Below are positions 1 through 9,627 of a stretch of 64,000 nucleotides of DNA, piece after piece. How positions within the stretch are numbered: the first letter of the stretch is position 1; each line of letters starts with the position of its first letter. The stretch lies in contig JBFOME010000017.1 of assembly GCA_040830705.1 (NCBI GenBank), positions 1 through 64,000 on the forward strand, read 5' to 3'. The translations under genes were made by a program, and so were the position numbers. The notes beneath the pieces were generated by a model. That model did no database searches. It was given only the letters and a program-made list of their open reading frames with translations, and was not told the origin of the DNA. The stretch comes from Ruegeria_C sp040830705. Lineage in GTDB: Bacteria > Pseudomonadota > Alphaproteobacteria > Rhodobacterales > Rhodobacteraceae.

Positions 1-72
1 GCCATGCGACCGTGGGAAGAAAGGGGAAAGCTTGGCCATCTGCTCGTCGGTCAGCCAGAAAAGGTCGCTCAT
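1..72 (-). mobile_element. IS5-family transposase, N-terminal fragment at window edge
   Basis: The reverse strand from 72 encodes MSDLFWLTDEQMAKL and continues to the window edge, 24 codons in all. This is the typical opening of IS5-group (DDE) transposases of Rhodobacterales. Only the N-terminus lies in the window, so it cannot be told whether the element is complete. The bases after the start codon (73 to about 130) should hold the left end of the element, but I could not define its terminal inverted repeat. Family assignment rests on this short stretch alone. Confidence 0.72.
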
Positions 73-166
73 ATCACCGCTCCGTTTTTCGAGCCGTGAA
101 TCACGCAGCGCTTTGAAAATCAATGCATCCTGACCCTAGAATATTTGCACAAGGAATTGGGAATAA

Positions 167-775
167 CTACGTTATTGGACGCCCGACCCAATCTATGGCC
201 TCATCGAGCCGGTCGTCGCCCCAGAACAGTTCTCCGTCATCGGCAATGAAACTTGGCGCGCCGAATATGCCCAAAGACTGCGCCTTCTCTGTCGATTTGC
301 GCAGCCTGTCCTTGACTAGGGGATCAGTTTGCGCGCGCTCGACAATTTGTGATCCGTTCTCGCCGACATCGTCCAGCAAAGCGCTCAGTAGGTCGGGGTC
401 GCTGATGCATTTCCCGTCGGCAAACTGCGTGTAGTAGACCGCCCGAGTGAAATCGGGACCCCAAGATGTGTCCACACCGATGGTGGCGATGCGCGCGGCA
501 AGCAGGCCGTTCTGCGGAAACGGATCCGGGCGATGGACCTTTGGCAGCCCTTGCGCGCTGGCGCGCCGGTCAAGATCGCGCCACATGTAGCGGCCTTTTT
601 CCTTGTAAAGGTTGAAGGGTGAACTGTCCCATCCTTGTGCGCGAAAGATCGGGCCCAGCAGAAACGGGTGCCAGACCAGTTCAACCCCCGTGCTGTGGCA
701 GCGATCTTCGATCCGCATGGCGCTGAGATATGAATAGGTCGAGGCAAATTCGTACCAGAAATGCAATACGGGCAT
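167..775 (-). CDS. DsbA-fold isomerase, 2-hydroxychromene-2-carboxylate isomerase-like
   Basis: 202 residues opening with MPVLHFWYEFASTYSYLSA. The F-W-Y-E-F-A-S-x-Y-S-Y-L pattern is that of the HCCA isomerase / kappa-GST branch of the thioredoxin fold, in which a serine replaces the CxxC active site. The C-terminal part (LGIFGAPSFIADDGELFWGDDRL) matches the conserved G-x-P-x-F-x-x-G-x-x-x-F-W-G-x-D-R signature. Family members isomerise chromene carboxylates with glutathione or act on other thiol-linked substrates; the substrate here cannot be told. The gene is divergent from the MFS gene at 919, with about 140 bp between them. No recognisable aromatic degradation genes lie next to it. Confidence 0.85.
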   Translation of the reverse strand: MPVLHFWYEFASTYSYLSAMRIEDRCHSTGVELVWHPFLLGPIFRAQGWDSSPFNLYKEKGRYMWRDLDRRASAQGLPKVHRPDPFPQNGLLAARIATIGVDTSWGPDFTRAVYYTQFADGKCISDPDLLSALLDDVGENGSQIVERAQTDPLVKDRLRKSTEKAQSLGIFGAPSFIADDGELFWGDDRLDEAIDWVGRPIT

Positions 776-918
776 GGGGCCAAATCCTGTTTAAACAGAC
801 GCGATTTGCAGCAATTTTACCGTTCCGAGTAGCAATGCCAACCGGCGGCCGCGGCTTGTGCTGCATGGTCACCCGTGCCATATCGAATGCACTGAATTTC
901 ATTAGTTGTTTGAGCCTC

Positions 919-2103
919 ATGCCCCGGTCTTTCCCCACCGTGCTTCTACCCTTTCTTCTGCTTCTGTTTGTGGGAACGCTCTGCAGCGCGATGATCGTAC
1001 CCTATATGGGGTTCTTTATCGTCAACGGTCTGGGGCGTGAGCCCTGGACGATCAGCATCTATGCCGGTTTGGTGTCCTGTCTCGCGATTTTGGTGAACCG
1101 GAATTTTGCCGGTCGGTTGGATGGCGGAGACAATGCCTTTCCTTTGATCGGCATAGCGGCGGCAAGTTTTCTGGTGGCCAACCTGGTGCTGTCGATTGCG
1201 CCCGTTTTCTGGGTGGTACTGAGCGTCGGAGCTGTGGGTTTCGGGATCAGCGCCAGCGCTGTCTCGACCCTGTTCAGCCTCGGCGGAAGCATGGCGGAAA
1301 GGAATGGGATCGCCCGAAGCCGGTTCAATGCCTATATGCGTGCAACCACATCGACCGCGTGGATGATCGGCCCGGCCGTGTCCTTTCTGGCTGCCGATCA
1401 GTTGGGCGCGACGGCGGTGTTCAAGCTCAGCGCAGCGCTGTCGCTGCTCTGGCTGGTGTTATGGCGTCAAGCGGTGCCGCATGACATTCGCCTGGATGCC
1501 AAGCAAGGCCAAATGCCCGAGCAAGGGCAGGGAGGCCTCAATACCGGCCTGTGGCTGGCTGCCGCATTTGTCTTCTGCCTGTCCACGGCGCATTCGCTGA
1601 CCTTTACCGCGTTGCCGCTTTTCTATGTCCAGGAGGTTGGCCTGCCGGGATATGCACCGGGAACCGCGTTTAGTATCAAGACTCTTGTCGAAGTGTTCGC
1701 GATCTTTTCGACGCCCTATCTGATCGCGCGGTTCGGATTGCGGAAGTCGCTTTTGGCGGTGACGCTGCTCGCGATCGTTACCATTCAGATATTGGCATCG
1801 GTGCAAAGCTATCCGCAAATGCTGGCTGGTGCGGCAATGGAGGGGCTGTATTATGGGCTTTATGCCAGCCTTGGGATCAGCTTTGTGCAGTCCCTTGCGC
1901 CAAACCGGCCCGCGCGCGCGACCGCGCTCTACTGGAATACGCTAATGGTGACCGGGATTCTGGCAGGGCCGGCAGCCGGGCTGATCGCCCAGGCCTATGA
2001 CTTCCGAACGGTGATTCTTGTGGCCTCTGGCGTGGCTTGTGTGGCCGCAATCGTGTTGCTGATAGGCAGTCGCTCGCGGGATCGGCGTCCGTCACGCCCA
2101 TGA
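919..2103 (+). CDS. MFS transporter, sugar-efflux (SetA/SetB-like) type
   Basis: About 394 residues from the ATG at 919. The frame is open back to 730, but the codons before 919 are not hydrophobic and lack transporter features, so 919 (MPRSFPTVLLPFLLLLF) is preferred, with 865 as an alternative; neither has a strong ribosome binding site. I count around twelve hydrophobic segments. The segment YMRATTSTAWMIGPAVSF in the middle resembles the conserved loop of the Set sugar efflux family. It probably exports sugars or related small molecules across the inner membrane. It stands alone, with no regulator beside it, followed by a long inverted repeat at 2147. Confidence 0.8.
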   Translation: MPRSFPTVLLPFLLLLFVGTLCSAMIVPYMGFFIVNGLGREPWTISIYAGLVSCLAILVNRNFAGRLDGGDNAFPLIGIAAASFLVANLVLSIAPVFWVVLSVGAVGFGISASAVSTLFSLGGSMAERNGIARSRFNAYMRATTSTAWMIGPAVSFLAADQLGATAVFKLSAALSLLWLVLWRQAVPHDIRLDAKQGQMPEQGQGGLNTGLWLAAAFVFCLSTAHSLTFTALPLFYVQEVGLPGYAPGTAFSIKTLVEVFAIFSTPYLIARFGLRKSLLAVTLLAIVTIQILASVQSYPQMLAGAAMEGLYYGLYASLGISFVQSLAPNRPARATALYWNTLMVTGILAGPAAGLIAQAYDFRTVILVASGVACVAAIVLLIGSRSRDRRPSRP

Positions 2104-2496
2104 GCATGTCGACCAAGTCGCCGAGAAAAACCTATCTGACAAAAAATATGTACCGAAACGAGAAACCCGTTTCGGTACATAACGCCTTTGGGTAGCGTTA
2201 AATAAATCACCGCACTGCGGCCAATAATCGTCTGTCTCGCGCATGTTCATCACCCGGCCACTCACTGATCGAATATCGATCTCCGGAGGCGCGGCCTGTC
2301 AGAAATTCCAGACCAACGCAGAAAATAGTCTTGCGCTTCTTCCAAATAGTTTCGGTCAATTTGTCCCAAACTACAGCGGTCAATGTCTTACCGCATGTGG
2401 TCATTGAGCCATAAACGAGCGAGACTTTCTGTGATCCAGGCCACATAAGGTTAAAAAAAATTTCATACGTAGTGAATCCGCCCTCTGATGGCGGGG
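2104..2496. other. 393-bp gap between MFS gene and ureG
   Basis: This stretch is more AT-rich than its surroundings. It holds a perfect 14-bp inverted repeat (2147-2181) and, on the minus strand, an open frame of 79 codons (2207-2446) that I do not recognise and which has no clear ribosome binding site. Nothing else is supported. It may be decayed sequence between two unrelated gene groups. Confidence 0.5.
2147..2181. terminator. 14-bp inverted repeat, probable terminator
   Basis: The arms TATGTACCGAAACG (2147-2160) and CGTTTCGGTACATA (2168-2181) are exactly complementary, with a 7-nt loop. Read on the minus strand the hairpin is followed by ATATTTTTTG, as in an intrinsic terminator; on the plus strand, 43 bp after the MFS stop codon, no T run follows. 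A regulator operator of this shape is the alternative. Confidence 0.5.
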
Positions 2497-3144
2497 TCAG
2501 GGCACGGTTTCGCTGAAGGCGGGGCTGTTGATGTTTAGGCCACCAAGCTCTTCGATCAGACTAACGACTTCGGCCACGCCCTGCCGACGCCGGAGCGCTG
2601 CCATCACAAAGGGTCTGTCCTTGCGCATGCGTGCTGCGTCGCTTTGCATCACCCCTAAATCAGCGCCCACATGCGGGGCCAGATCGGTCTTGTTGATGAT
2701 CAGAACATCCGAGCGCGTGATTGCCGGGCCGCCCTTTCGTGGGATCTCCTCACCAGCGGCCACATCGATCACATACAGAGTCAGATCGGCCAGTTCCGGG
2801 CTGAACGTGGCCGACAGGTTGTCGCCGCCGCTTTCGATCAGCACCACCTCGACCTCGGGGTGCCGGTCAACCATCTGCGCTACGGCGGCGAGGTTGATCG
2901 AGGCATCCTCGCGGATCGCTGTGTGGGGGCAGCCGCCGGTTTCCACCCCGATGATCCGGTCCGATGGCAGCACCTGCATCCGCATCAGCGCATCGGCATC
3001 CTCTTGCGTGTAGATGTCATTGGTGATCACGCCCAGCGAAACCCGGTCACGCAGCGCCTCGCACAATGCCGCCGTCAGAGTGGTCTTGCCCGCCCCCACC
3101 GGGCCGCCGATGCCGATGCGCAGGGGGCCGTTCATACTGCTCAT
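2497..3144 (-). CDS. ureG: Urease accessory GTPase UreG
   Basis: 215 residues from the ATG at 3144, which overlaps the ureF stop codon (ATGA). An upstream extension of the frame runs antisense-like through ureF and is not used. The P-loop GGPVGAGKTTL is followed by the conserved VITNDIYTQEDA segment, the metal-binding ETGGCPH motif and the NKTDLAP guanine-specificity motif, all intact. UreG is the SIMIBI-class GTPase that drives nickel delivery to apo-urease with UreE, UreF and UreD. It is the last gene of the operon. Confidence 0.97.
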   Translation of the reverse strand: MSSMNGPLRIGIGGPVGAGKTTLTAALCEALRDRVSLGVITNDIYTQEDADALMRMQVLPSDRIIGVETGGCPHTAIREDASINLAAVAQMVDRHPEVEVVLIESGGDNLSATFSPELADLTLYVIDVAAGEEIPRKGGPAITRSDVLIINKTDLAPHVGADLGVMQSDAARMRKDRPFVMAALRRRQGVAEVVSLIEELGGLNINSPAFSETVP

Positions 3145-3788
3145 GTCCGAAATATCCTCGAATATTGGGTTTCGTGTTTCATCGATGCGATGTCGCTTAG
3201 AAAAGCCGTGCTGCCAAGCTCGTCTAGATCGCCAGTTTCGGCTGCCTGAGCGACGTTGTCGAAAACGGGGATCAGCGCGTGCAACATCACTTGCCCCTCT
3301 GTCTGGCCAAGCGGCAGCAACCGTTGTGCCGCTGCGATCAGGTTGGCGGCAAAGGCTTGCAGATAGCTGCGCAGGGTCAGGTCGAGCGGAATGCTCTCTT
3401 GCGCAGACGCAGCACCCAGAGCCACCGGATAGACCCAAGGCCCCAAGCCGGGCTGAGAGACTGCCCGTATGGTCCGGCAAAAGGCCGCGCCTTGCTGATC
3501 GGTCTCAAGCAGCCGTTCGCGGGAGGGTGCAAAGGCCCGTGCCAGATCATCGATACGGGTCAGCGCTTTTGTCCCGTCGGCATGATAGGCCGCCGCCAGG
3601 AACAGAGCATCGGACCAGCCGGAGCCGGCGGTCAACACATCCCTCAACCAGGCATCAAAGCTATCGGCATCTTTGACCCAATCTGCATCCACAGCCGCTT
3701 CCAGCCCATGACTATAAGCGTAGGCGCTGATCGGGTAGGCGGGTGACAGCCATTGCAGCAGGGTCAAAGTGTCAGTGGGCGTGGCCAT
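3141..3788 (-). CDS. ureF: Urease accessory protein UreF
   Basis: 215 residues if translation starts at the ATG at 3788 (MATPTDTLTLLQWLSPAYPI). A longer frame reaches 3860, but family members begin shortly before the conserved L-x-W-L-S-P-x-x-P-I-x-x-Y-x-Y-S-H-G-L-E stretch seen here. This all-helical protein bridges UreG and UreD in the nickel-insertion complex. Its start overlaps the end of ureE by 17 bp and its stop overlaps the ureG start, which suggests translational coupling. Confidence 0.95.
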   Translation of the reverse strand: MATPTDTLTLLQWLSPAYPISAYAYSHGLEAAVDADWVKDADSFDAWLRDVLTAGSGWSDALFLAAAYHADGTKALTRIDDLARAFAPSRERLLETDQQGAAFCRTIRAVSQPGLGPWVYPVALGAASAQESIPLDLTLRSYLQAFAANLIAAAQRLLPLGQTEGQVMLHALIPVFDNVAQAAETGDLDELGSTAFLSDIASMKHETQYSRIFRT

Positions 3789-4224
3789 GGGTGCGCCCAT
3801 GCCCGTAGGCACCGCCTTCGGGTGTGAAAGGTTCCACGACGTCGCGCAGGGTGGCGCCAAGCTTGGCCAACATGTCGCGCATTACGTGGTCGCGTTGGAT
3901 GAGCAGCCGGTCACCTTCGATCTGGCAGGGTGTGTGGCGGTTACCGATATGCCAGGCGATACGGGTCAGATCGGACGCCGAAACTTCCAACAGCGGCTCG
4001 GGCGCGGCGTGAATCTCAATCGCGCGCCCGTCGTCCAGCATCAGCGCTCCGCCATGGTCCAGCGAGGTCGTTTGCGCCAGATCGACCAGTATCCTCTCGC
4101 CGTCTTCGCAGGTTAGGACTTTCCGGCGCAAGAAGCGGTCTTCATAGGTCAGGGACAGACTGTTCGAAGGCTCGCCATGCAGATGATCGGAATAGGCGCG
4201 CGCAGCAGAGAAGAGGGCGGTCAT
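3772..4224 (-). CDS. ureE: Urease nickel metallochaperone UreE
   Basis: 150 residues. The N-terminal half carries LSLTYEDRFLRRKVLTCEDG and later AWHIGNRHTPCQIEGDRLL, the conserved GNRH nickel-site segment. The protein ends in a short histidine-containing tail (GHGRTHGHAH), a nickel-binding extension seen in many UreE proteins. It hands nickel to UreG. It follows the DUF1127 gene by 34 bp and overlaps ureF. Confidence 0.95.
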   Translation of the reverse strand: MTALFSAARAYSDHLHGEPSNSLSLTYEDRFLRRKVLTCEDGERILVDLAQTTSLDHGGALMLDDGRAIEIHAAPEPLLEVSASDLTRIAWHIGNRHTPCQIEGDRLLIQRDHVMRDMLAKLGATLRDVVEPFTPEGGAYGHGRTHGHAH

Positions 4225-4258
4225 GCACGCGCCTCCTCTGATTTGGGTTGCGCATCAG

Positions 4259-4486
4259 TCAGATGCGCCAGACTGAACCCGCAAAGATGTGATGCACGAT
4301 ACGGTCGCGTGACAAGCCGCGGCGTTTCAGTTCGTTGTCGCTGAGCGATTGTAGAAACTGGATCTCTTTCGCATGAGAGCGGGCTTCGGCCAAGTTGACC
4401 AAAACCGCATAGATTGATGATCCTATTCTGCCGAGCAATTCGGAAACCGAGAAACCGGGGCGTTCTTGAAGTGTGGATTGTGCCAT
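4259..4486 (-). CDS. Small DUF1127-type protein between ureC and ureE
   Basis: 75 residues from the ATG at 4486, chosen over the ATG at 4498 because GGAGGT lies just upstream of 4486 and overlaps the earlier start. The C-terminal half, with LSDNELKRRGLSRDRIVHHIF, fits the DUF1127 (YjiS-like) pattern of small basic proteins, several of which bind RNA in alphaproteobacteria. The N-terminal part is amphipathic. It sits inside the urease operon, 131 bp after the ureC stop and 34 bp before ureE, and is not a known urease component. Whether it shares the ure transcript or has its own promoter in the 4487-4616 leader cannot be told. Confidence 0.75.
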   Translation of the reverse strand: MAQSTLQERPGFSVSELLGRIGSSIYAVLVNLAEARSHAKEIQFLQSLSDNELKRRGLSRDRIVHHIFAGSVWRI

Positions 4487-4616
4487 TAGGACCTCCATAA
4501 AGACGGGTTAAGCAGGTCCTCCCATGGCATTGAGTGTTTGTCATTTGACCCTCTCTGTATAGTGGGTTTTTGATCATGGCTGCGTTGTGAATGCTGCAAC
4601 GCAGCACAAAAATTGA

Positions 4617-6325
<1,709 letters not shown>

Positions 6326-6326
<1 letters not shown>

Positions 6327-6631
6327 CAGAGCTCGCCCATTACCTGTTGATTGAACCCGAACACCCGCCGCGCCCCACTGATCGGGATCAGCGATACTTC
6401 GCGGCGCTGGCCCGGCTCGAACCGGACGGCGGTGCCGGGCGCGATATTCAGGCGCAGCCCGTGGGCAGCGGCGCGGTCGAAGTCCAAAGCGGGATTGGTT
6501 TCGGCAAAATGGTAGTGGCTGCCGACCTGAATGGGCCGGTCGCCGGTATTGGCGACCATGAGTGTCACAGTGTCAGCGCCCGCATTCAGTGTGATCTCGC
6601 CCGCTGCGGGCATGACCTCGCCGGGGATCAT
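6326..6631 (-). CDS. ureB: Urease beta subunit
   Basis: 101 residues opening with MIPGEVMPAAGEITLN, with the conserved NTGDRPIQVGSHYHF and NPALDFDR segments of the beta chain. It is a separate gene, as usual in proteobacteria, and forms the (alpha-beta-gamma)3 enzyme with UreA and UreC. The start overlaps the stop of the small gene upstream (ATGA at 6628-6631). Confidence 0.97.
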
Positions 6632-6789
6632 TTGGAGCGGGTCGCTGCGAGGCCAACTGCGGCCAGCGCGATCAGGGCAAGACCCAAGCCAAGGTTCGAG
6701 TAGTCGCTTCCGTGCGCGTGGATATGACCGGCATCATGGGCCAGTGCGGGCGAGGCGAACATCAGGGCGGGTAGCATCAGTCGGGTCAT
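6628..6789 (-). CDS. 53-residue membrane protein with His-bearing exported end, within urease operon
   Basis: The frame MTRLMLPALMFASPALA is followed by HDAGHIHAHGSDYS, then one hydrophobic helix and a short basic end (TRSK). Residues 1-17 look like a signal peptide with an A-L-A cleavage site; cleavage would leave histidines 18, 22, 24 and 26 at the mature N-terminus. It lies between ureA and ureB and overlaps ureB by 4 bp, so it is almost certainly translated with the operon. The His pattern after the signal recalls the N-terminus of HupE/UreJ nickel permeases, but the rest of that family is missing. I do not recognise it as a named urease protein. A role in periplasmic nickel capture is a guess. 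Confidence 0.7.
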   Translation of the reverse strand: MTRLMLPALMFASPALAHDAGHIHAHGSDYSNLGLGLALIALAAVGLAATRSK

Positions 6790-6807
6790 GGAAAGCTCCA
6801 GGTTGGA

Positions 6808-7110
6808 TCAGCGGATTGGGTTGTGAACAGTGACGAGTTTGGTGCCGTCGGGAAAGGTGGCCTCGACCTGAACCTCATGGATCATCTCGGGCACGCCCTG
6901 CATGCACTGGTCGCGGGTGATCACCTGCGCGCCTGCCTGCATCATGTCGGCGACAGAACGACCGTCACGCGCGCCTTCGACCACCGCATCAGTAATCAGC
7001 GCAATCGCTTCGGGGTGATTCAGGCGAACGCCGCGCGCCAGCCGCTTGCGGGCCAGCTCTGCGGCCATCGCAACCAGCAGCTTGTCTTTTTCTCTTGGGG
7101 TCAGGTTCAT
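6808..7110 (-). CDS. ureA: Urease gamma subunit
   Basis: 100 residues from the ATG at 7110 (MNLTPREKDKLLVAMAAELA), the standard length. Conserved segments RLNHPEAIALI, GARDGRSVADMM and the C-terminal EVQVEATFPDGTKLVTVHNPI are all present. An in-frame extension to 7140 overlaps ureD and is unlikely. It is the smallest structural subunit of urease and follows ureD almost without a gap. Confidence 0.97.
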   Translation of the reverse strand: MNLTPREKDKLLVAMAAELARKRLARGVRLNHPEAIALITDAVVEGARDGRSVADMMQAGAQVITRDQCMQGVPEMIHEVQVEATFPDGTKLVTVHNPIR

Positions 7111-7111
7111 G

Positions 7112-7927
7112 TCAGAGTGTCCAGCATTTCGGTAATTCACTTTGCGACAGGTATTTCAGCGCCGGATCCAGCACCCGTCGCAGGGCAAAGCCCTCGCATG
7201 CCAGCACCCGCGCAACCAGCAATCCGTCCTGGATCAGGCTGGCGCCGGCGGTCTCAGGCAATAGGTCGCGCAATCGGTTCAGGCGGGTTTCTGCGTCCGG
7301 GGCAGCATAGACCAGCAACGCCATTGCGCCCGCGCCGTTCCCGATAAATGGCCTTGCCATATGGGCCTGCAGATCGCCGCTCATGTTCAGCTTGTCCAGA
7401 AACTGCGGCCGGCCTGCCCGGGTAATCTCTATATGGTCGCGGAAATGCGCGTCTGTGAGCGTCTCTCCCATTGCCGGGCGGCCAAAGATCAGCGGCTCGA
7501 CCATCAGGAAATGGGCGCTCTCCGCCAGTTCGACCCGCAGGCTGCGGGTCAGGGCTGAGCCGTTGAACAGGATCGTTTCTTGCGGCATCCAATGCAGGCG
7601 CGCCTCGGCTTCGACGTGCAGTTCGGTCCGTAATTGCCCGATCTGACCAGGCTGGGTGCGATAGGCGCGTTCGGCCGCTTGTGTGGTCAGGGTCAGCGCG
7701 GTTCCGGTCTGAGCTTGTGCCTCGACCCTGAACCGATCGCCGCCCGTGATGCCGCCTGCCGTGTTGACCAGAACCGCGTCGAGCGCGTCCCCCTTTGGTC
7801 TCGGGAAGACGCATTTATAGGACCCTGACATGCGCAGGTCATCAAGCACACTGCGCCTTGACTGCGGCTTGACCGTCAGGCGTATGTCACCGCGCGCTCT
7901 GGGCAGCGCTGACGGTGAAGATTGCAT
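7112..7927 (-). CDS. ureD: Urease accessory protein UreD
   Basis: 271 residues. The segments LVNTAGGITGGDRF, TQAAERAYRT and LHWMPQETILFNGS are characteristic of UreD, the scaffold that binds apo-urease and recruits UreF and UreG. It is the first gene of the urease operon and is divergent from urtA. The start used here has no clear ribosome binding site. The frame stays open upstream of it, so a somewhat longer N-terminus from a non-ATG start is possible. Confidence 0.94.
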   Translation of the reverse strand: MQSSPSALPRARGDIRLTVKPQSRRSVLDDLRMSGSYKCVFPRPKGDALDAVLVNTAGGITGGDRFRVEAQAQTGTALTLTTQAAERAYRTQPGQIGQLRTELHVEAEARLHWMPQETILFNGSALTRSLRVELAESAHFLMVEPLIFGRPAMGETLTDAHFRDHIEITRAGRPQFLDKLNMSGDLQAHMARPFIGNGAGAMALLVYAAPDAETRLNRLRDLLPETAGASLIQDGLLVARVLACEGFALRRVLDPALKYLSQSELPKCWTL

Positions 7928-8332
7928 CGATATGGGTGCGGCCAGTTGGATAACTGCCTCCGATTCAGGCGATTTCGGAGGCGACTGTCGATCAGAGGGG
8001 CGGGGACAACCAGATCAATCAGGGTAATCCGGTCCCATTCCACCGTAATCTGCCTAAATTATGACCTAAACTGCCCAATGAGGTCAAAAATTAATCGGCT
8101 TCTTGCATCGGGGCAGAAAACCGGAAGCTGATCGTTGCCTAATTTGCCGCGTTGCAGAAACGCTTATGGCACTCAGGCCGGGGGGACCGGTCAAGGGTGT
8201 GTGACGGCCGGATCGATTGGCTCTCGGATCAGCCGCCACACGGGTGCAACATTTAAGTTGCGGGGGAATTGGTACGCAGAGGCGCCTGCCAAAGCAAGCG
8301 TGCGCTGCTGTTCCGCCCCGCGAGGAGACAAT
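7928..8332. promoter_or_regulatory. 405-bp divergent control region between ureD and urtA
   Basis: The region must hold the promoters for the urease operon (leftward) and the urea importer (rightward). Visible symmetry: an 8-bp inverted repeat GCCTCCGA/TCGGAGGC (7956-7963, 7975-7982) in the ureD leader; TGACCT/AGGTCA arms 13 bp apart (8062-8067, 8081-8086); and GCAAC-ATTTAA-GTTGC (8246-8261), about 70 bp before urtA. I found no match to the sigma-54 -24/-12 consensus and no clear NtrC site. No gene is supported here. Confidence 0.5.
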
Positions 8333-9613
8333 ATGAACTTCCTGAAAACCACACTGGCGGCTGCGGTCGCAACCACGGCGCTGACCGGCGTCGCTCACGC
8401 GGCCGACTGCCCCGTAAAAGTGGGCGTGCTGCATTCGCTGTCCGGCACGATGGCCATTTCCGAGACCACGCTTAAAGACACGATGCTGATGCTGATCGAC
8501 CAGCAGAACGAAAAGGGCGGCGTTCTGGGATGCGAGATCGAGGCCGTCGTGGTCGATCCGGCCTCTGACTGGCCGCTTTTTGCGGAAAAGGCGCGCGAGT
8601 TGCTGACGGTACATGATGTCGATGTGATTTTCGGGAACTGGACCAGCGTGAGCCGCAAATCGGTGCTGCCAGTGATTGAGGAGCTGAACGGGTTGCTGTT
8701 CTACCCGGTCCAGTACGAAGGGGAGGAAAGCTCCAAGAACGTGTTCTACACCGGCGCCGCTCCGAACCAGCAGGCGATCCCAGCGACCGACTACTTCCTC
8801 GATGAGCTGGGCGTCGAGAAATTCGCGCTGTTGGGGACAGACTATGTCTATCCGCGGACAACGAACAACATTCTGGAATCCTACCTGCAATCCAAGGGTG
8901 TGGCCGATAGCGACATCTTTGTGAACTACACGCCGTTTGGCCATTCCGACTGGTCCAAGATCGTGGCCGACGTTGTGGCGCTTGGCGCGGACGGCAAGAA
9001 GGTTGGCGTGATCTCGACCATCAACGGTGACGCCAATATCGGCTTCTACAAGGAACTGGCCGCTGCAGGCGTATCTGCTGACGATATCCCGGTTGTCGCC
9101 TTCTCGGTGGGCGAGGAAGAGCTGTCGGGTCTCGACACCTCGAACCTAATTGGTCACCTCGCGGCGTGGAACTATTTCCAGTCGGCCGAGTCGGACGCGA
9201 ATGAAGAGTTCATCGCAACCTGGAAAGAGCGCATGGGCGAGGAACGCGTGACGAACGACCCGATGGAGGCGCACTATATTGGCTTTAACATGTGGGTGAA
9301 TGCAGCCGAAGCAGCGGAAAGCACCGATGTGGATGCGGTTCGCGCGGCCATGTACGGCCAGGAATTCCCGAACCTGACCGGCGGTACGGCGGTAATGCTG
9401 CCCAACCACCATCTGGCGAAACCGGTGCTGATCGGCGAGATCCTCGACGATGGTCAGTTCGACATCATCAGCCAGACCGAAGAAGTGCCGGGCGATGCTT
9501 GGACCGACTTCCTGCCGGAATCGGCGCTGCTGAAGTCGGATTGGAAAGAACTGGGTTGCGGTATGTACAACACCGAAACCTCGACCTGCGTTCAGACCAA
9601 GTCGAACTACTGA
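8333..9613 (+). CDS. urtA: Urea ABC transporter substrate-binding protein
   Basis: 426 residues from the ATG at 8333, preceded by GAGGAG at 8322; upstream codons of the same open frame are not part of the protein. Residues 1-23 form a signal peptide ending AHA. The mature protein has the UrtA/AmiC-type fold with conserved segments VGVLHSLSGTMAISE, FGNWTSVSRKSVLPV, GLLFYPVQYEGEE and the C-terminal LPNHHLAKPVLIGEI. It binds urea, or short amides, in the periplasm. It is the first gene of urtABCDE, which lies beside the urease genes, supporting urea as substrate. Confidence 0.97.
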   Translation: MNFLKTTLAAAVATTALTGVAHAADCPVKVGVLHSLSGTMAISETTLKDTMLMLIDQQNEKGGVLGCEIEAVVVDPASDWPLFAEKARELLTVHDVDVIFGNWTSVSRKSVLPVIEELNGLLFYPVQYEGEESSKNVFYTGAAPNQQAIPATDYFLDELGVEKFALLGTDYVYPRTTNNILESYLQSKGVADSDIFVNYTPFGHSDWSKIVADVVALGADGKKVGVISTINGDANIGFYKELAAAGVSADDIPVVAFSVGEEELSGLDTSNLIGHLAAWNYFQSAESDANEEFIATWKERMGEERVTNDPMEAHYIGFNMWVNAAEAAESTDVDAVRAAMYGQEFPNLTGGTAVMLPNHHLAKPVLIGEILDDGQFDIISQTEEVPGDAWTDFLPESALLKSDWKELGCGMYNTETSTCVQTKSNY

Positions 9614-9627
9614 TCTTCCATACAATT

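Noticed and set aside
2207..2446. 79-codon minus-strand frame as a real gene
   Set aside because: No ribosome site, no recognisable family, AT-rich surroundings; kept only as part of the gap description.
4592..4606. TGCTGC-AAC-GCAGCA hairpin as terminator after ureC
   Set aside because: Read on the ureC strand the T run comes before the stem, not after, so it does not have terminator layout; it may be a processing or stability element.
7928..8332. Sigma-54 promoter in front of urtA (TGGCAC near 8166)
   Set aside because: TGGCAC occurs but the matching TTGC at the right spacing does not.
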